Assembly (NCBI RefSeq): GCF_000161835.1
Contig: NZ_GG697169.2
Coordinates: 2,236,575 to 2,300,574, forward strand
Direction of reading: 5' to 3'
Source of the DNA: Thalassobium sp. R2A62
GTDB lineage: Bacteria > Pseudomonadota > Alphaproteobacteria > Rhodobacterales > Rhodobacteraceae
Length of the DNA: 64,000 nt
Shown here: positions 46,961-56,457 of the stretch, in pieces
Layout: each line of letters opens with the position of its first letter
Numbering within the stretch: position 1 is the stretch's first letter
Notes under the pieces: generated by a model
Seen by the model: the letters and a program-made list of their open reading frames with translations, nothing else
What the model was told of the DNA's origin: nothing
Database searches by the model: none
Made by a program: the position numbers and the translations under genes

Positions 46961-47524
46961 ATGTCACACGCAGACGACCATCAGGGCACTCGCCGCGATT
47001 TCCTTTACTACGCCACCGCAGGTGCGGGCGCTGTAGCAACGGGTATGGCGGTTTGGCCCCTCGTGAACCAAATGAACCCTTCCGCGGACGTTCAGGCGCT
47101 TGCCTCGATCCGTGTTGATGTAGGCGACATTGCCCCTGGCACACAGCTAACAGTGCTGTGGCAGGGTAAACCTGTTTTCATCCGCTACCGGACAGAAGCC
47201 GAAATCGAAGAGGCTCGCGCTGTTGATGTCGCGGCATTGCCTGACGGAATGGCTGCAAACGAGAACATCGATGCCGCAGCTCCTGCGACTGATGAAAACC
47301 GTGCACTCGGCGAAAACGACGAATGGTTGGTTATGATGGGTGTTTGTACACACCTTGGCTGTGTACCTCTCGGTGACGGTGCTGGTGACTTTGGCGGCTG
47401 GTTTTGCCCGTGCCACGGTTCACACTACGATACAGCCGGCCGCATCCGCAAAGGTCCGGCTCCCACCAATCTCTTGGTCCCCGTCGCGGAATTCGCTGAC
47501 GAAACCACAATCAAACTCGGTTAA
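46961..47524 (+). CDS. petA: Ubiquinol-cytochrome c reductase Rieske iron-sulfur subunit
   Basis: A 187-residue Rieske protein of the bc1 complex. N-terminal Tat signal [22 protein letters not shown] remains as membrane anchor. The [2Fe-2S] ligands are in [10 protein letters not shown] and CPCHGSHYD, with the supporting disulfide cysteines. It transfers electrons from ubiquinol to cytochrome c1 on the periplasmic side. First gene of petABC. Start ATG at 46961; the longer frame at 46931 has no signal. Confidence 0.96.
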   Translation: MSHADDHQGTRRDFLYYATAGAGAVATGMAVWPLVNQMNPSADVQALASIRVDVGDIAPGTQLTVLWQGKPVFIRYRTEAEIEEARAVDVAALPDGMAANENIDAAAPATDENRALGENDEWLVMMGVCTHLGCVPLGDGAGDFGGWFCPCHGSHYDTAGRIRKGPAPTNLLVPVAEFADETTIKLG

Positions 47525-47535
47525 GGAGAGAAATT

Positions 47536-48882
47536 ATGGGCGGTATACCCCACGATCACTACGAACCGAAGTCCGACTTCACCAAAGGCATGCAGAAGCG
47601 CCTTCCCGTCATCGGCCTGCTCTATGACACACTGATGATCCCGACTCCAAAAAACCTGAACTGGATGTGGATCTGGGGCATCGTCCTGACATTCACACTC
47701 GCGCTTCAGATCATCACCGGCATCGTGCTGGTTATGCACTATACACCGCACGTTGATATGGCGTTCGCATCGATCGAACACATCATGCGCAACGTGAACG
47801 GCGGCCACATGATCCGCTACTTCCACATGAACGGCGCCTCGTTGTTCTTTGTTGCGGTCTACGCCCACATCTTCCGCGGCCTCTACTATGGTTCCTACAA
47901 GGCACCACGCGAGGTCACATGGATCATCGGCATGCTCATCTATCTCTTGATGATGGGGACTGCGTTCATGGGCTACGTTCTGCCTTGGGGCCAGATGTCC
48001 TTCCACGGTACGGCTGTTATCACCGGCTTGTTTGGTGCGATCCCATTCGTGGGTGAAGCACTGCAGACATGGCTATTGGGTGCATCAGCTGTGGGTCAAC
48101 CCGCACTGAACCGCTTCTTCTCGCTGCACTACCTGCTGCCCTTCATCATCGCTGGTCTCGTGATCGTCCACATCTGGGCGTTCCATACCACAGGCAACAA
48201 CAATCCAACTGGTGTTGAAGTTCGCCGGACCTCGAAAGAAGAAGCTGAGCGCGACACACTGCCATTCTGGCCGTACTTCGTGATCAAGGACCTCTTTGCT
48301 TTGGCCATCATCATGGTCGTCTTTGTGGCTGTTGTTGGCTTTATGCCAAACTACCTCGGCCACCCAGACAACTACATTGAAGCAAACGCTTTGGCGACGC
48401 CTGCACACATCGTTCCAGAATGGTACTTCTTGCCATTCTACGCGATCCTGCGTGCCTTCACCGCCGAAGTATGGGTTGTGATGTTCGCTGAGTGGATCTC
48501 GTTCGGCATCATCGACGCCAAGTTCTTTGGTGTGCTCGCGATGTTCGGCGCGATTGCTGTGATGGCATTGGCACCATGGCTCGACACGTCGTCAGTCCGT
48601 TCGGGTCGCTATCGCCCAATGTTCAAATGGTGGTTCGCCCTTCTCGTCGTGGACTTCTTTGTCCTGATGTGGGCCGGCGCGATGCCCGCAGAAGAACCCT
48701 TTGCAACGATCTCTTTGATCGCGTCCGCCTACTGGTTCGCATACTTCTTGGTCATCCTCCCACTCTTGGGTGTGATCGAAAAGCCAATGACACCACCGGC
48801 AACGATCGAAGACGACTTTAACGCCCACTACGGCACATCGGACGATGCAGCATCTGCAGCCGCTCCGACACCGGCCGAGTGA
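47536..48882 (+). CDS. petB: Cytochrome b of the bc1 complex
   Basis: A 448-residue membrane protein with eight or more helices. Heme ligands and Qo-site segments are seen in [39 protein letters not shown] and [15 protein letters not shown] (PEWY motif). Starts 11 bases after petA and overlaps petC region by 4 bases in frame offset. Length is as in Rhodobacter cytochrome b. Confidence 0.96.
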   Translation: MGGIPHDHYEPKSDFTKGMQKRLPVIGLLYDTLMIPTPKNLNWMWIWGIVLTFTLALQIITGIVLVMHYTPHVDMAFASIEHIMRNVNGGHMIRYFHMNGASLFFVAVYAHIFRGLYYGSYKAPREVTWIIGMLIYLLMMGTAFMGYVLPWGQMSFHGTAVITGLFGAIPFVGEALQTWLLGASAVGQPALNRFFSLHYLLPFIIAGLVIVHIWAFHTTGNNNPTGVEVRRTSKEEAERDTLPFWPYFVIKDLFALAIIMVVFVAVVGFMPNYLGHPDNYIEANALATPAHIVPEWYFLPFYAILRAFTAEVWVVMFAEWISFGIIDAKFFGVLAMFGAIAVMALAPWLDTSSVRSGRYRPMFKWWFALLVVDFFVLMWAGAMPAEEPFATISLIASAYWFAYFLVILPLLGVIEKPMTPPATIEDDFNAHYGTSDDAASAAAPTPAE

Positions 48883-48899
48883 GAAAGGACCACAAGCAA

Positions 48900-49757
48900 A
48901 TGATCCGTACACTCACACTCTCCGCTGCCGTGGCTTTGGGCTTCGCTGCATCGCCAGCTCTTGCTGCTGGCGGTGGCGACTCTCACGTGACGAACTACGA
49001 ATTCTCTTTTGAGGGTATGTTCGGCACATACGACCAGATGCAGCTTCAGCGTGGCCTTCAGGTCTACACTGAAATCTGTTCGGCCTGTCACGGTCTGAAA
49101 TTTGTGCCTCTTCGCACCCTGCATGATGACGGCGGCCCCGGCCTGCCCGAAGATCAGGTTCGCGCATACGCAGATTTCTACGAAGTCTGGGACCCAACCC
49201 TGTTTGATGGCGAAGGCGACTTCCGCCCAGCCATCCCATCTGACAACTTCCCTGCTGTGACATCTGCCGCAGCACCAGACCTGTCATTGATGGCCAAAGC
49301 ACGCGCTGGTTTCCACGGACCTTACGGTCTTGGCATCAACCAGTTCCTCAATGGCATGGGCGGCCCCGAGTATATCGCGTCACTGTTGACCGGTTACGAA
49401 GATCCACCCTCTTGCGCACCTGACGACATGGACGGCTCTTACAACACCGTATTTGCAGTCGGCGGCTATCCTGACGAATGCAAGAACGAAGACGGCAGCC
49501 ACAAATACCCTGGCAGCTGGATCAGCATGTCACAGCCTCTCTATGGCGATGACGTAGAATATGCTGACGGTCACTCTGCTTCGCTCGAGGATGTATCCAT
49601 AGACGTCGCAGCCTTCCTGATGTGGACAGCCGAGCCCAAGCTCGCTGCACGTAAACAGGCAGGCATGACTGGTGTGATTTTCCTGACGCTTTTGTCCGTG
49701 TTGCTCTACCTCACGAACAAGAAGCTCTGGGCGCCACACAAAGGCAAAAAGAAATAG
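48900..49757 (+). CDS. petC: Cytochrome c1
   Basis: A 285-residue periplasmic c-type cytochrome with signal [22 protein letters not shown]. The heme-binding motif is CSACHGLKF; the distal Met is likely in [13 protein letters not shown]. The C-terminal membrane anchor is [20 protein letters not shown]. An earlier frame start at 48879 would remove the signal. Last gene of petABC; a strong terminator follows. Confidence 0.96.
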   Translation: MIRTLTLSAAVALGFAASPALAAGGGDSHVTNYEFSFEGMFGTYDQMQLQRGLQVYTEICSACHGLKFVPLRTLHDDGGPGLPEDQVRAYADFYEVWDPTLFDGEGDFRPAIPSDNFPAVTSAAAPDLSLMAKARAGFHGPYGLGINQFLNGMGGPEYIASLLTGYEDPPSCAPDDMDGSYNTVFAVGGYPDECKNEDGSHKYPGSWISMSQPLYGDDVEYADGHSASLEDVSIDVAAFLMWTAEPKLAARKQAGMTGVIFLTLLSVLLYLTNKKLWAPHKGKKK

Positions 49758-49783
49758 GCACAGCCTAAACTGCTGATGTTTCT

Positions 49784-49816
49784 AGGCCTCTGACGTCATC
49801 GTCGGGGGCCTTTTTC
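49784..49816 (+). terminator. Terminator after petABC
   Basis: A 12-base stem (49784-49795 with 49800-49811, one G-T pair) and TCAT loop, followed by TTTTTC. Ends the petABC transcript. Confidence 0.92.
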
Positions 49817-49913
49817 TTGGCCCCCCATATCGCGACGCAACGGGATGTCGTAACTCGACGTCAAAGCGTCCGCATGCGCCTTGCGAATCCGCCCCCCGCA
49901 CGTCAGATAGAAA

Positions 49914-50044
49914 CTGTTCTCAGGGCGGGGCGAAATTCCCCACCGGCGGTATATGGAAACATGAGCCCGCGAGCGCCTCAATCGAGGGTCAGCAGATCGG
50001 GTGAGATGCCCGAGCCGACAGTATAGTCTGGATGAAAGAGAACG
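49914..50044 (+). promoter_or_regulatory. FMN riboswitch (RFN element)
   Basis: All conserved blocks are present in order: TCAGGGCGGGGCGAAATTCC, CACCGGCGGTAT, GAGCCCGCGAGCGC, GGTCAGCAGATCGGGTG, GATGCCCGAGCCGACAGT and GTCTGGATGAAAGAGAAC. Closing-stem arms are GTTCTC (from 49916) and GAGAAC (ending 50043). It controls ribH, whose start lies about 83 bases downstream; high FMN should shut it off. Confidence 0.96.
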
Positions 50045-50126
50045 ATCTTTGGCCCCGCATTCTGTGGAATCAGTTGGATCGTGATCGCCTCTGGTGACGT
50101 GTTTGATGGGCCAAAGGAGCTAAGAA

Positions 50127-50558
50127 ATGACGCACATCCGCTATGCATTCGTCAAGGCGAACTGGCACTCTGATATTGTCGATCAGTCTTTGGCTGGTTT
50201 CCAAGAGCTGATCCCAGCGACCGACATCGACGTCTATGATGTCCCGGGCGCATTCGAAATGCCTCTGATGGCGCAAAAGCTTGCTGAAACAGGCCGCTAC
50301 GATGCCGTGATCTGTGCTGCGCTTGTCGTTGATGGTGGCATCTACCGCCATGATTTTGTTGCCGCAGCTGTGGTTGATGGATTGATGCAGGCGGGCATGA
50401 AAACAGGGGTTCCTGTCCTCTCGGTTTCGCTCACACCGCATCATTTCCAAGAGACAGACCATCACATGGCAATCTACAGCGATCACTTTGTCACCAAAGG
50501 TCGCGAGGCCGCGTCTGCAACGCTTGCTATCACCCAAACACACGCGTCAGTCGCCTAA
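50127..50558 (+). CDS. ribH: 6,7-dimethyl-8-ribityllumazine synthase, RibH2-type
   Basis: Makes the riboflavin precursor lumazine. The 143-residue protein (FVKANWHSDIVDQSLAGF, VPGAFEMPLMAQKLAE, GGIYRHDFVAAAVVDGLMQ) resembles the second-type lumazine synthase (RibH2) of Rhizobiales. The usual active-site His is seen in YRHDFV. It is alone behind an FMN riboswitch with no other rib genes nearby, as described for RibH2 in other Alphaproteobacteria. Ribosome site AAGGAG upstream. Confidence 0.92.
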   Translation: MTHIRYAFVKANWHSDIVDQSLAGFQELIPATDIDVYDVPGAFEMPLMAQKLAETGRYDAVICAALVVDGGIYRHDFVAAAVVDGLMQAGMKTGVPVLSVSLTPHHFQETDHHMAIYSDHFVTKGREAASATLAITQTHASVA

Positions 50559-51247
50559 CCCAAATAGGCGGCCAAGGCTGCGGGCGGATTTGCAAACAGC
50601 GCGTCTGTCGCCACCGGAGCATCAGCAACGCCCTCAATCACTAGGATCACCTGATCCGCGATATGTCGCGCGTCTTGTGGATCGTGCGTGACCATCAGCA
50701 TTGCCGCCCCGGTTTCGACCAACACCTCGACCAGCAAATCCATCATCTCGACTTTGAGCGCGGGACCAAGTGCTGCAAACGGCTCGTCCAACAAAACCAA
50801 CGGTGCGCGGGACAATACCAAACGGGCCAACGCGACGCGGCTTTGTTGCCCTCCAGACAGCTCGGACGGTTTGCGCGCACCCATGCCGCCCAATCCAACT
50901 CGGGCCAACGCATTCTCAACATCAACAGTTTGCGCATCCGACAGGCGCAGCTTGGGCGCGATTCCCAGTCCAACGTTTTGTGCCACAGTCAAATGCGGGA
51001 ACAGATTATTGTCCTGAAAGACAAAGCCAATCGGTCGCGCATGGGGTGCCACCCCATCAATCTGCACGCCGTCCCAAAAGATCCGGCCTTGCGTCAAATC
51101 AACAAACCCAGCGACCACGTTCAACAGCGTTGATTTCCCCGAACCGCTGGGGCCGATCACGGCCACGCGCTGACCAGCGGCAACGCTGAGGTTCGCATCC
51201 AACGAAAACGCGCCCTGTACAACTTTCACAGCCTCAAGTCTCAGCAT
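50555..51247 (-). CDS. thiQ: Thiamine ABC transporter ATP-binding protein
   Basis: A 230-residue ATPase from the ATG at 51247. Walker A GPSGSGKST, signature LSGGQQSRVALAR, Walker B LVLLDEPFAALGP and THDPQDARHIAD. Specific to ThiQ are the short length and operon with thiPB. Overlaps thiP by 14 bases; stop overlaps the end of ribH by 4 bases (convergent). Confidence 0.93.
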   Translation of the reverse strand: MLRLEAVKVVQGAFSLDANLSVAAGQRVAVIGPSGSGKSTLLNVVAGFVDLTQGRIFWDGVQIDGVAPHARPIGFVFQDNNLFPHLTVAQNVGLGIAPKLRLSDAQTVDVENALARVGLGGMGARKPSELSGGQQSRVALARLVLSRAPLVLLDEPFAALGPALKVEMMDLLVEVLVETGAAMLMVTHDPQDARHIADQVILVIEGVADAPVATDALFANPPAALAAYLG

Positions 51248-52781
51248 CGGCGCGACCTCCTCTATCAAACAACCAGAACAACAATAGGCTTAGCGCCAGC
51301 AGGACCAGCGCCGCCCCTGCAGCCTCTTCCATGCGGTAGGCACTCATCAATCGGTAGACCGCCATCGGCAATGTCGCACCACCCGGCACAGCAAAGAGCG
51401 CGATCACCCCAAGATCACCCATGCTCAGCGCGGCGGCCAGCCCGCCTGCAAACCCCAATGGCCTGCGCATCCTTGGCAAGATAAGGAACCGCAACCGCGC
51501 CAATCCCCGCAGCCCCAGTGCATCCGCCAATCTGCCATATCCCTGCTCAACGTCGCGAACGGCTGGAACCAAAACGCGCAGGGCGAACGGTACAGTGGCA
51601 ACTGCGTTGACCAACCCAGTCACCACCAGCGCCAAATCGCTAGGTTTGGCAAAAGGAAAAATGATCAGAAACAACCCAGTTCCCATCACCAGTTGTGACA
51701 TCGTCAGGGGCAAAAATCCCATCCCTTCGACCCAGCGCCCCGTCTTGCACGGCAACTGAACAATCCAAACTGCCAACGACAAGGAAACGGCCAATGCCAG
51801 AAACGCCGAAAGTACCGCGATGACCACCGATCGCATCGCTGCATCCCAAACGCTGTTGGGCAAAGCAGACACGCTCGAAGCACCGTCGAGCACAATCAAG
51901 ATCAAAGGAAGGCATAGGAAAACAGTGATTATCCCAAGCCAAAAAGCATCGATACCCCAGTGACCGCCGTCCCAGCGGCGCACTGTTCGATCCAAGCCGA
52001 CGCCCGACATCTTAGGGACTGCGACCCATAATGACAGCGCCGCACCCATAACGCACAACAGGACTTGGATCCCTGCAAGGCTCGCTGCTTTGCCAAGATC
52101 GAATTCGAACCGAAAAGCCTGATAGATTGCCAATTCAACCGTTGTCGCGCGCGGCCCACCGCCCAATGTGAGCGCAATGGCAAAGCTGGTCAGGCAGATC
52201 AAAAAGATGACCATGAACGCCCCCGGCACCACATCGCGCAACATAGGGCGTTCCAACACGACCCCCACATCTGCACCCAACGAGGCCGCCAGTTTGAACC
52301 GTTCGGCGGGGATCGATAGCCACCCTTGCAGGATCAACCGCGTCGCCAACGGCAGGTTAAAAAACACATGCGCCAAGATCACGCCATGAATGCCAAAGAC
52401 CGAGATCGGCCAACCCATGACCGAGGCCAAGACACCAGACCGACCGAAAACCGCAATCAATCCCAAAACGGCGACAATCACAGGTAGGATAAATGGCGCC
52501 CCAAGGATGGTGATCAACGCGCCACGTCCCCAGAATTGCCGCCGCGCCAGCGCACGCGCAACCGGAACGGCCAGCACAACACTGATCGCCGCTGAAACAA
52601 CCGCCTGCCAAATTGTGAAACGAACAGCAGCCCAATCATTGGGCCGCAATGCTGACGCCCCTTCAGCACGCATCGCAACAGCGATCAATGTACCCAGCGT
52701 CAGGAATAGAACCAGAGCGGCGCATGCCGCTCCGGTCCAGCCACCGTAGCGGCGGTTTAACGGGACAGGGCGGCGAGCCAC
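51234..52781 (-). CDS. thiP: Thiamine ABC transporter permease
   Basis: A 515-residue fused double permease with about 12 helices; two EAA-like loops are visible (first in RFKLAASLGADVGVVLERPM, second in GYGRLADALGLRGLARLRF). It forms the membrane channel. It overlaps thiB at its 5' end by 25 bases and thiQ at its 3' end. Confidence 0.93.
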   Translation of the reverse strand: MARRPVPLNRRYGGWTGAACAALVLFLTLGTLIAVAMRAEGASALRPNDWAAVRFTIWQAVVSAAISVVLAVPVARALARRQFWGRGALITILGAPFILPVIVAVLGLIAVFGRSGVLASVMGWPISVFGIHGVILAHVFFNLPLATRLILQGWLSIPAERFKLAASLGADVGVVLERPMLRDVVPGAFMVIFLICLTSFAIALTLGGGPRATTVELAIYQAFRFEFDLGKAASLAGIQVLLCVMGAALSLWVAVPKMSGVGLDRTVRRWDGGHWGIDAFWLGIITVFLCLPLILIVLDGASSVSALPNSVWDAAMRSVVIAVLSAFLALAVSLSLAVWIVQLPCKTGRWVEGMGFLPLTMSQLVMGTGLFLIIFPFAKPSDLALVVTGLVNAVATVPFALRVLVPAVRDVEQGYGRLADALGLRGLARLRFLILPRMRRPLGFAGGLAAALSMGDLGVIALFAVPGGATLPMAVYRLMSAYRMEEAAGAALVLLALSLLLFWLFDRGGRADAET

Positions 52782-53737
52782 TCGTCCAGCGCCGGTTCGC
52801 GCAATGCATCTGCTTCGTTTTCGTCGTAGAAGATTGCTGTCTCAGGCATACCCAACAGGCCGAACTTCTCTGGCAACCTGGATGCGTCGAGCTTTGCAGG
52901 GAACGACCAGTTGCCCTCTGGAATGATCGACTGGAACGCCTCCGACAGGATGAACGCCATGAACTGATCTGTCAGCTCTGGCTGATCCGTCGTTGCGATC
53001 TTACCCACGACCTCGGCCATGAAATAATGACCTTCGTCAAAGATTGCGGCCGATTTGGTCGCGTCATCCTCGGCAATCAGATGATAGGCCGGTGACGTTG
53101 TATAAGACAGAACCATGTCTGCTTCGCCATCGGTGAACATGCCGTACGCCTCGGACCAGCCTTGGGTCACAGTCAGAATCTGTGGCGCCATCTTTTCCCA
53201 AGCGGCTCCAGCCTCTTTGCCATAGACCGCTTTGACCCACAACAGCAGCGCCAGACCAGAGGCCGATGACCGCGGGTCTTGAATGACCAGTTTCACGTCT
53301 GCCATCTCGAGCAATGCGTCAAAGCTGGTAGGGGGCGTGTCGATCTTTGTGTTGTCGTAGATGAATGCGACATAGCTCCAGTTGAACGGAACAAACGTGT
53401 CGTCCGTCCATTCAATCGGCATTGTCAGGTCGGTTGTGTCCAATCCGTGTGGGCCAAACAGCTCGCTCTCGCGGGCCTTTTTGGTCACGTCAGTGTTCAG
53501 ACCAATCACGGCATCAGCATCCGTCCGTGCGCCCTCTAGCAGCAACCGAGGCAGTACATCGCCTGTCACAAATTCCAAATCACAGGCGCATTCTGCCTCG
53601 AATGCAGCCTCGATCGCAGGGCCAGGACCCCACTCAGAGCCAAAGTAGTCAGGGGCATATACTGTCAGTACAGGAGTGTCCGCCACAGCCGTGGTCGCAA
53701 ACATCAGTCCCGCTACAGAAGTCAAAACGTATTTCAT
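52757..53737 (-). CDS. thiB: Thiamine-binding periplasmic protein
   Basis: A 326-residue binding protein with signal MKYVLTSVAGLMFATTAVA. Mature part begins DTPVLTVYAPDYFGSEWGPG; VLSYTTSPAYHLIAED and TQGWSEAYGMFTDGEADM are typical ThiB segments lining the ligand site. First gene of thiBPQ, directly behind a TPP riboswitch. Longer frame to 53779 is inside the leader and rejected. Confidence 0.94.
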   Translation of the reverse strand: MKYVLTSVAGLMFATTAVADTPVLTVYAPDYFGSEWGPGPAIEAAFEAECACDLEFVTGDVLPRLLLEGARTDADAVIGLNTDVTKKARESELFGPHGLDTTDLTMPIEWTDDTFVPFNWSYVAFIYDNTKIDTPPTSFDALLEMADVKLVIQDPRSSASGLALLLWVKAVYGKEAGAAWEKMAPQILTVTQGWSEAYGMFTDGEADMVLSYTTSPAYHLIAEDDATKSAAIFDEGHYFMAEVVGKIATTDQPELTDQFMAFILSEAFQSIIPEGNWSFPAKLDASRLPEKFGLLGMPETAIFYDENEADALREPALDEWLAALSR

Positions 53738-53783
53738 GTCTCTCTCCAAAATAGCCAGACGCAGGTGGGGAAAGAACAATGTC

Positions 53784-53880
53784 TTACCTTCCCTCCGCCG
53801 GTCTTAACCGGTTCAGGTTCAACGGGTCCGCATCATTGCATCTCAGCCATCCAATCGCTCGGATGGCCCCCCGAGGTACG
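53784..53880 (-). promoter_or_regulatory. TPP riboswitch (THI element)
   Basis: On the minus strand: TACCTCGGGGGGCC, GGCTGAGATG, GCGGACCCGTTGAACCTGA, ACCGGTTAAGACCGGC and GGAGGGAAGGTA. The CTGAGA and GAACCTGA blocks and final GGGA are diagnostic. It ends about 46 bases before the thiB ATG and fills the gap to divergent aroC. Confidence 0.96.
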
Positions 53881-53984
53881 AATTGATCTAGCGCCAATTG
53901 GACACAGCATCAAGCCCGCGTGCCAAAACCGCTTGAGAGCAGCGCGCCAACCGCTTAATCCAAAAAGGGCAAAGGATACGTGTC

Positions 53985-55085
53985 ATGTCATACAACAGCT
54001 TCGGCCACCTCTTCCGTGTCACCACTTGGGGCGAAAGCCACGGACCCGCCATTGGTGCGACCGTTGACGGATGCCCTCCGGGCGTGCCCGTCACGCCTGA
54101 GATTCTGCAGCACTGGCTGGATATGCGCAAACCCGGCACCGGCAAAAACGTAACCCAGCGCAAAGAACCGGACGCCGTCAAAATCCTGTCTGGAGTATTT
54201 GCAGGTGTGACCACTGGCACTCCGATCCAACTGCTGATCGAAAACACTGATCAGCGGTCCAAGGACTATGGCGATATCATCGAGAAATTCCGCCCGGGTC
54301 ATGCCGATATTACCTATTGGCAAAAATACGGGATCCGCGACTACCGCGGTGGTGGCAGGTCCTCGGCGCGCGAAACAGCGTCCCGTGTTGCGGCTGGCGG
54401 CATTGCCCGCGAGGCGATCAAAATACTGGCCCCCGATCTGAAAATCACCGGCTACATGGTGCAGATGGGAGAGAAGCATATTGACCGTGATGCATTCGAC
54501 TGGGACGCCATTGGCCAAAACGCGTTCTGGGTGCCCAGCAATGACGCAGCCACGGAATGGGAAGCCTACCTAGACGGCATTCGCAAATCGCAAAACAGCG
54601 TGGGTGCAGTCATAGAAGTCACGGCCCGCAACATGCCAATCGGGCTTGGCGCACCAATTTATGCCAAGCTAGACACTGATCTGGCCGCTGCCATGATGTC
54701 GATCAACGCCGTCAAAGGTGTCGAAATTGGCGAAGGTATGGCTGCCGCCACTTTGATGGGTACTGACAACGCCGATGAAATTCGCATGGGGCCAGACGGC
54801 CCGATCTATTCTGACAACCACGCTGGCGGCATTCTTGGTGGAATCTCCACAGGTCAAGACGTCGTCGTGCGTTTTGCTGTAAAGCCGACGTCATCGATCA
54901 CAACCCCTCGCAAGACGATCACCAAGTCTGGGCAAGAAACCGACATCATCACCAAGGGGCGTCATGACCCCTGCGTTGGCATCCGCGCTGTTCCTGTGGG
55001 CGAGGCCATGATGGCCTGCGTTCTGCTGGATCACATACTGATGCACCGCGGTCAGGTCGGAGAGAACCAAGGATCAATCGGCTAA
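53985..55085 (+). CDS. aroC: Chorismate synthase
   Basis: Converts EPSP to chorismate with reduced FMN. The 366-residue protein starts [20 protein letters not shown] and has [30 protein letters not shown] and [20 protein letters not shown], all family signatures. Length is normal. It is divergent from thiB and convergent with the EamA gene (4-base overlap). It stands alone among the usual aromatic genes. Confidence 0.97.
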   Translation: MSYNSFGHLFRVTTWGESHGPAIGATVDGCPPGVPVTPEILQHWLDMRKPGTGKNVTQRKEPDAVKILSGVFAGVTTGTPIQLLIENTDQRSKDYGDIIEKFRPGHADITYWQKYGIRDYRGGGRSSARETASRVAAGGIAREAIKILAPDLKITGYMVQMGEKHIDRDAFDWDAIGQNAFWVPSNDAATEWEAYLDGIRKSQNSVGAVIEVTARNMPIGLGAPIYAKLDTDLAAAMMSINAVKGVEIGEGMAAATLMGTDNADEIRMGPDGPIYSDNHAGGILGGISTGQDVVVRFAVKPTSSITTPRKTITKSGQETDIITKGRHDPCVGIRAVPVGEAMMACVLLDHILMHRGQVGENQGSIG

Positions 55086-55957
55086 GGCAGCTTTTGTTGT
55101 TTTGACAATTGCACGGCCAGAATTCCGCCTGCGATGATCAACACCCCTACAAAGTCTAGCCAGCTCAATGCCTCGCCCAACAGCACCGCCGCTACAGCGA
55201 CCCCGAACACTGGGTTGAGAAAGTGGTAAGCCGCCGCTTTGACGGCGCCAATACAACCAACGAGGACGAACCAAATCCACGTCGCCAATAGACCGGGGAA
55301 AAACGTCGTGTAGAGAAATGCGGTAATCAGCCGCGGCGTCCAGTTCACCGTGATTGGGAACTCGGTCAAGCCAGACACGACTGCAAGCAGCGCAGCGCTC
55401 AGCAACATTTGCATCGCAACCACTGTCATCAGATTTCCACCCGACGACGCACTGCGCACCATCAATGTAGCCACAGCCAATGACACCATCGCGACAAAGC
55501 ACAACGCAACGCCAATCAGATCGACGCCGCCACTGATGCGCGCGCTCATAATGATCGCGACACCGGTGATCCCCGCGATCAAACCGACGATTCCCAACAG
55601 CGGTAGACGGTCACGCAATACGACCACGCCAATCACAGCGACAGCCAAAGGCATCGCCGCCGCGATGATCGTCGCGAGCGAGGCTTCGACCGTTTGCATT
55701 GCGTAAAAATTGAGACCCAAATAGATGGTGTTTTGACAAATCCCAAAGATCACCGTCGCCCGCCATTGCGCAGGCGTCAGTCGCCAGCTTTGGCCCATCC
55801 ATCGCGCGATCATCAATCCTACGACACCCGACAATACGAACCGTATCGCCAGAGCGGCAAAGGGCGGTGCGTCCATCACGATCATCCGTGCGGACGTGAA
55901 CGCGGACGACCACAGAAACACGAACACCAAACCTAGAAAGATCGACTTGAAATCCAC
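55082..55957 (-). CDS. EamA/DMT-family transporter
   Basis: A 291-residue protein with ten predicted helices in two EamA repeats (for example [37 protein letters not shown] ends repeat 1; [17 protein letters not shown] ends repeat 2). Drug/metabolite-type exporter, substrate unknown. Convergent with aroC. Confidence 0.92.
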   Translation of the reverse strand: MDFKSIFLGLVFVFLWSSAFTSARMIVMDAPPFAALAIRFVLSGVVGLMIARWMGQSWRLTPAQWRATVIFGICQNTIYLGLNFYAMQTVEASLATIIAAAMPLAVAVIGVVVLRDRLPLLGIVGLIAGITGVAIIMSARISGGVDLIGVALCFVAMVSLAVATLMVRSASSGGNLMTVVAMQMLLSAALLAVVSGLTEFPITVNWTPRLITAFLYTTFFPGLLATWIWFVLVGCIGAVKAAAYHFLNPVFGVAVAAVLLGEALSWLDFVGVLIIAGGILAVQLSKQQKLP

Positions 55958-56002
55958 GCTTTCGCCTCACGAAAAAGGGCCGCCAGTTATGGCGACCCTC
56001 TT

Positions 56003-56030
56003 AAAAACTCTATTGGGGGGCAACCCCCAA
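56003..56030 (-). terminator. Terminator after the HU gene
   Basis: On the minus strand TTGGGGG and CCCCCAA (56030-56024 with 56019-56013) form a stem with a four-base loop, followed 5 bases later by a T-run (AGTTTTT). It lies just after the HU stop. Confidence 0.85.
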
Positions 56031-56035
56031 ACGAC

Positions 56036-56323
56036 TTAGCCGTTCACGCTGTCTTTCAACGCTTTGGCGATTGTCATTTTGACGACCTTGTCAGCGTCTT
56101 TCTTGATCTGCTCACCCGTTGCTGGGTTACGCACCATGCGCTCTGGACGCTCACGGCAATAAATCTTGCCAACGCCAGGAAGAGTAACGGCACCACCTCC
56201 GGACACTTCTGTTGTGATCAAGTTGCATACTGCATCCAGGGCTGCGCCTGCTGCTTTCTTGTCTGCGCCCATTTCCTCGGCCAGCGCCGCGACGAGCTGG
56301 GTCTTTGTCATTGGTTTCACCAT
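56036..56323 (-). CDS. HU-family DNA-binding protein
   Basis: A 95-residue histone-like protein. Features: MTKTQLVAALAEEMGADKKAAGAALDAV (dimer helices), then GGGAVTLPGVGKIYCRERPERM and RNPATGEQIKKDADKVVKMTIAK, the DNA-binding arm with the conserved RNP turn. Acts in the nucleoid. The N-terminus could also begin at the Met 4 codons later. Monocistronic with its own terminator. Confidence 0.95.
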   Translation of the reverse strand: MVKPMTKTQLVAALAEEMGADKKAAGAALDAVCNLITTEVSGGGAVTLPGVGKIYCRERPERMVRNPATGEQIKKDADKVVKMTIAKALKDSVNG

Positions 56324-56457
56324 TTTCTGGTCTCCCTAATCTGCCCGCACAATTTGGGCCTCACTACAGCATTTGTAACCGTATCTGGTGTCACACCACA
56401 ACGATATGTCGAATGCTCGCCGCAAAAAAATGTGGTTTTTTGGCGATTTTTTGCTTT

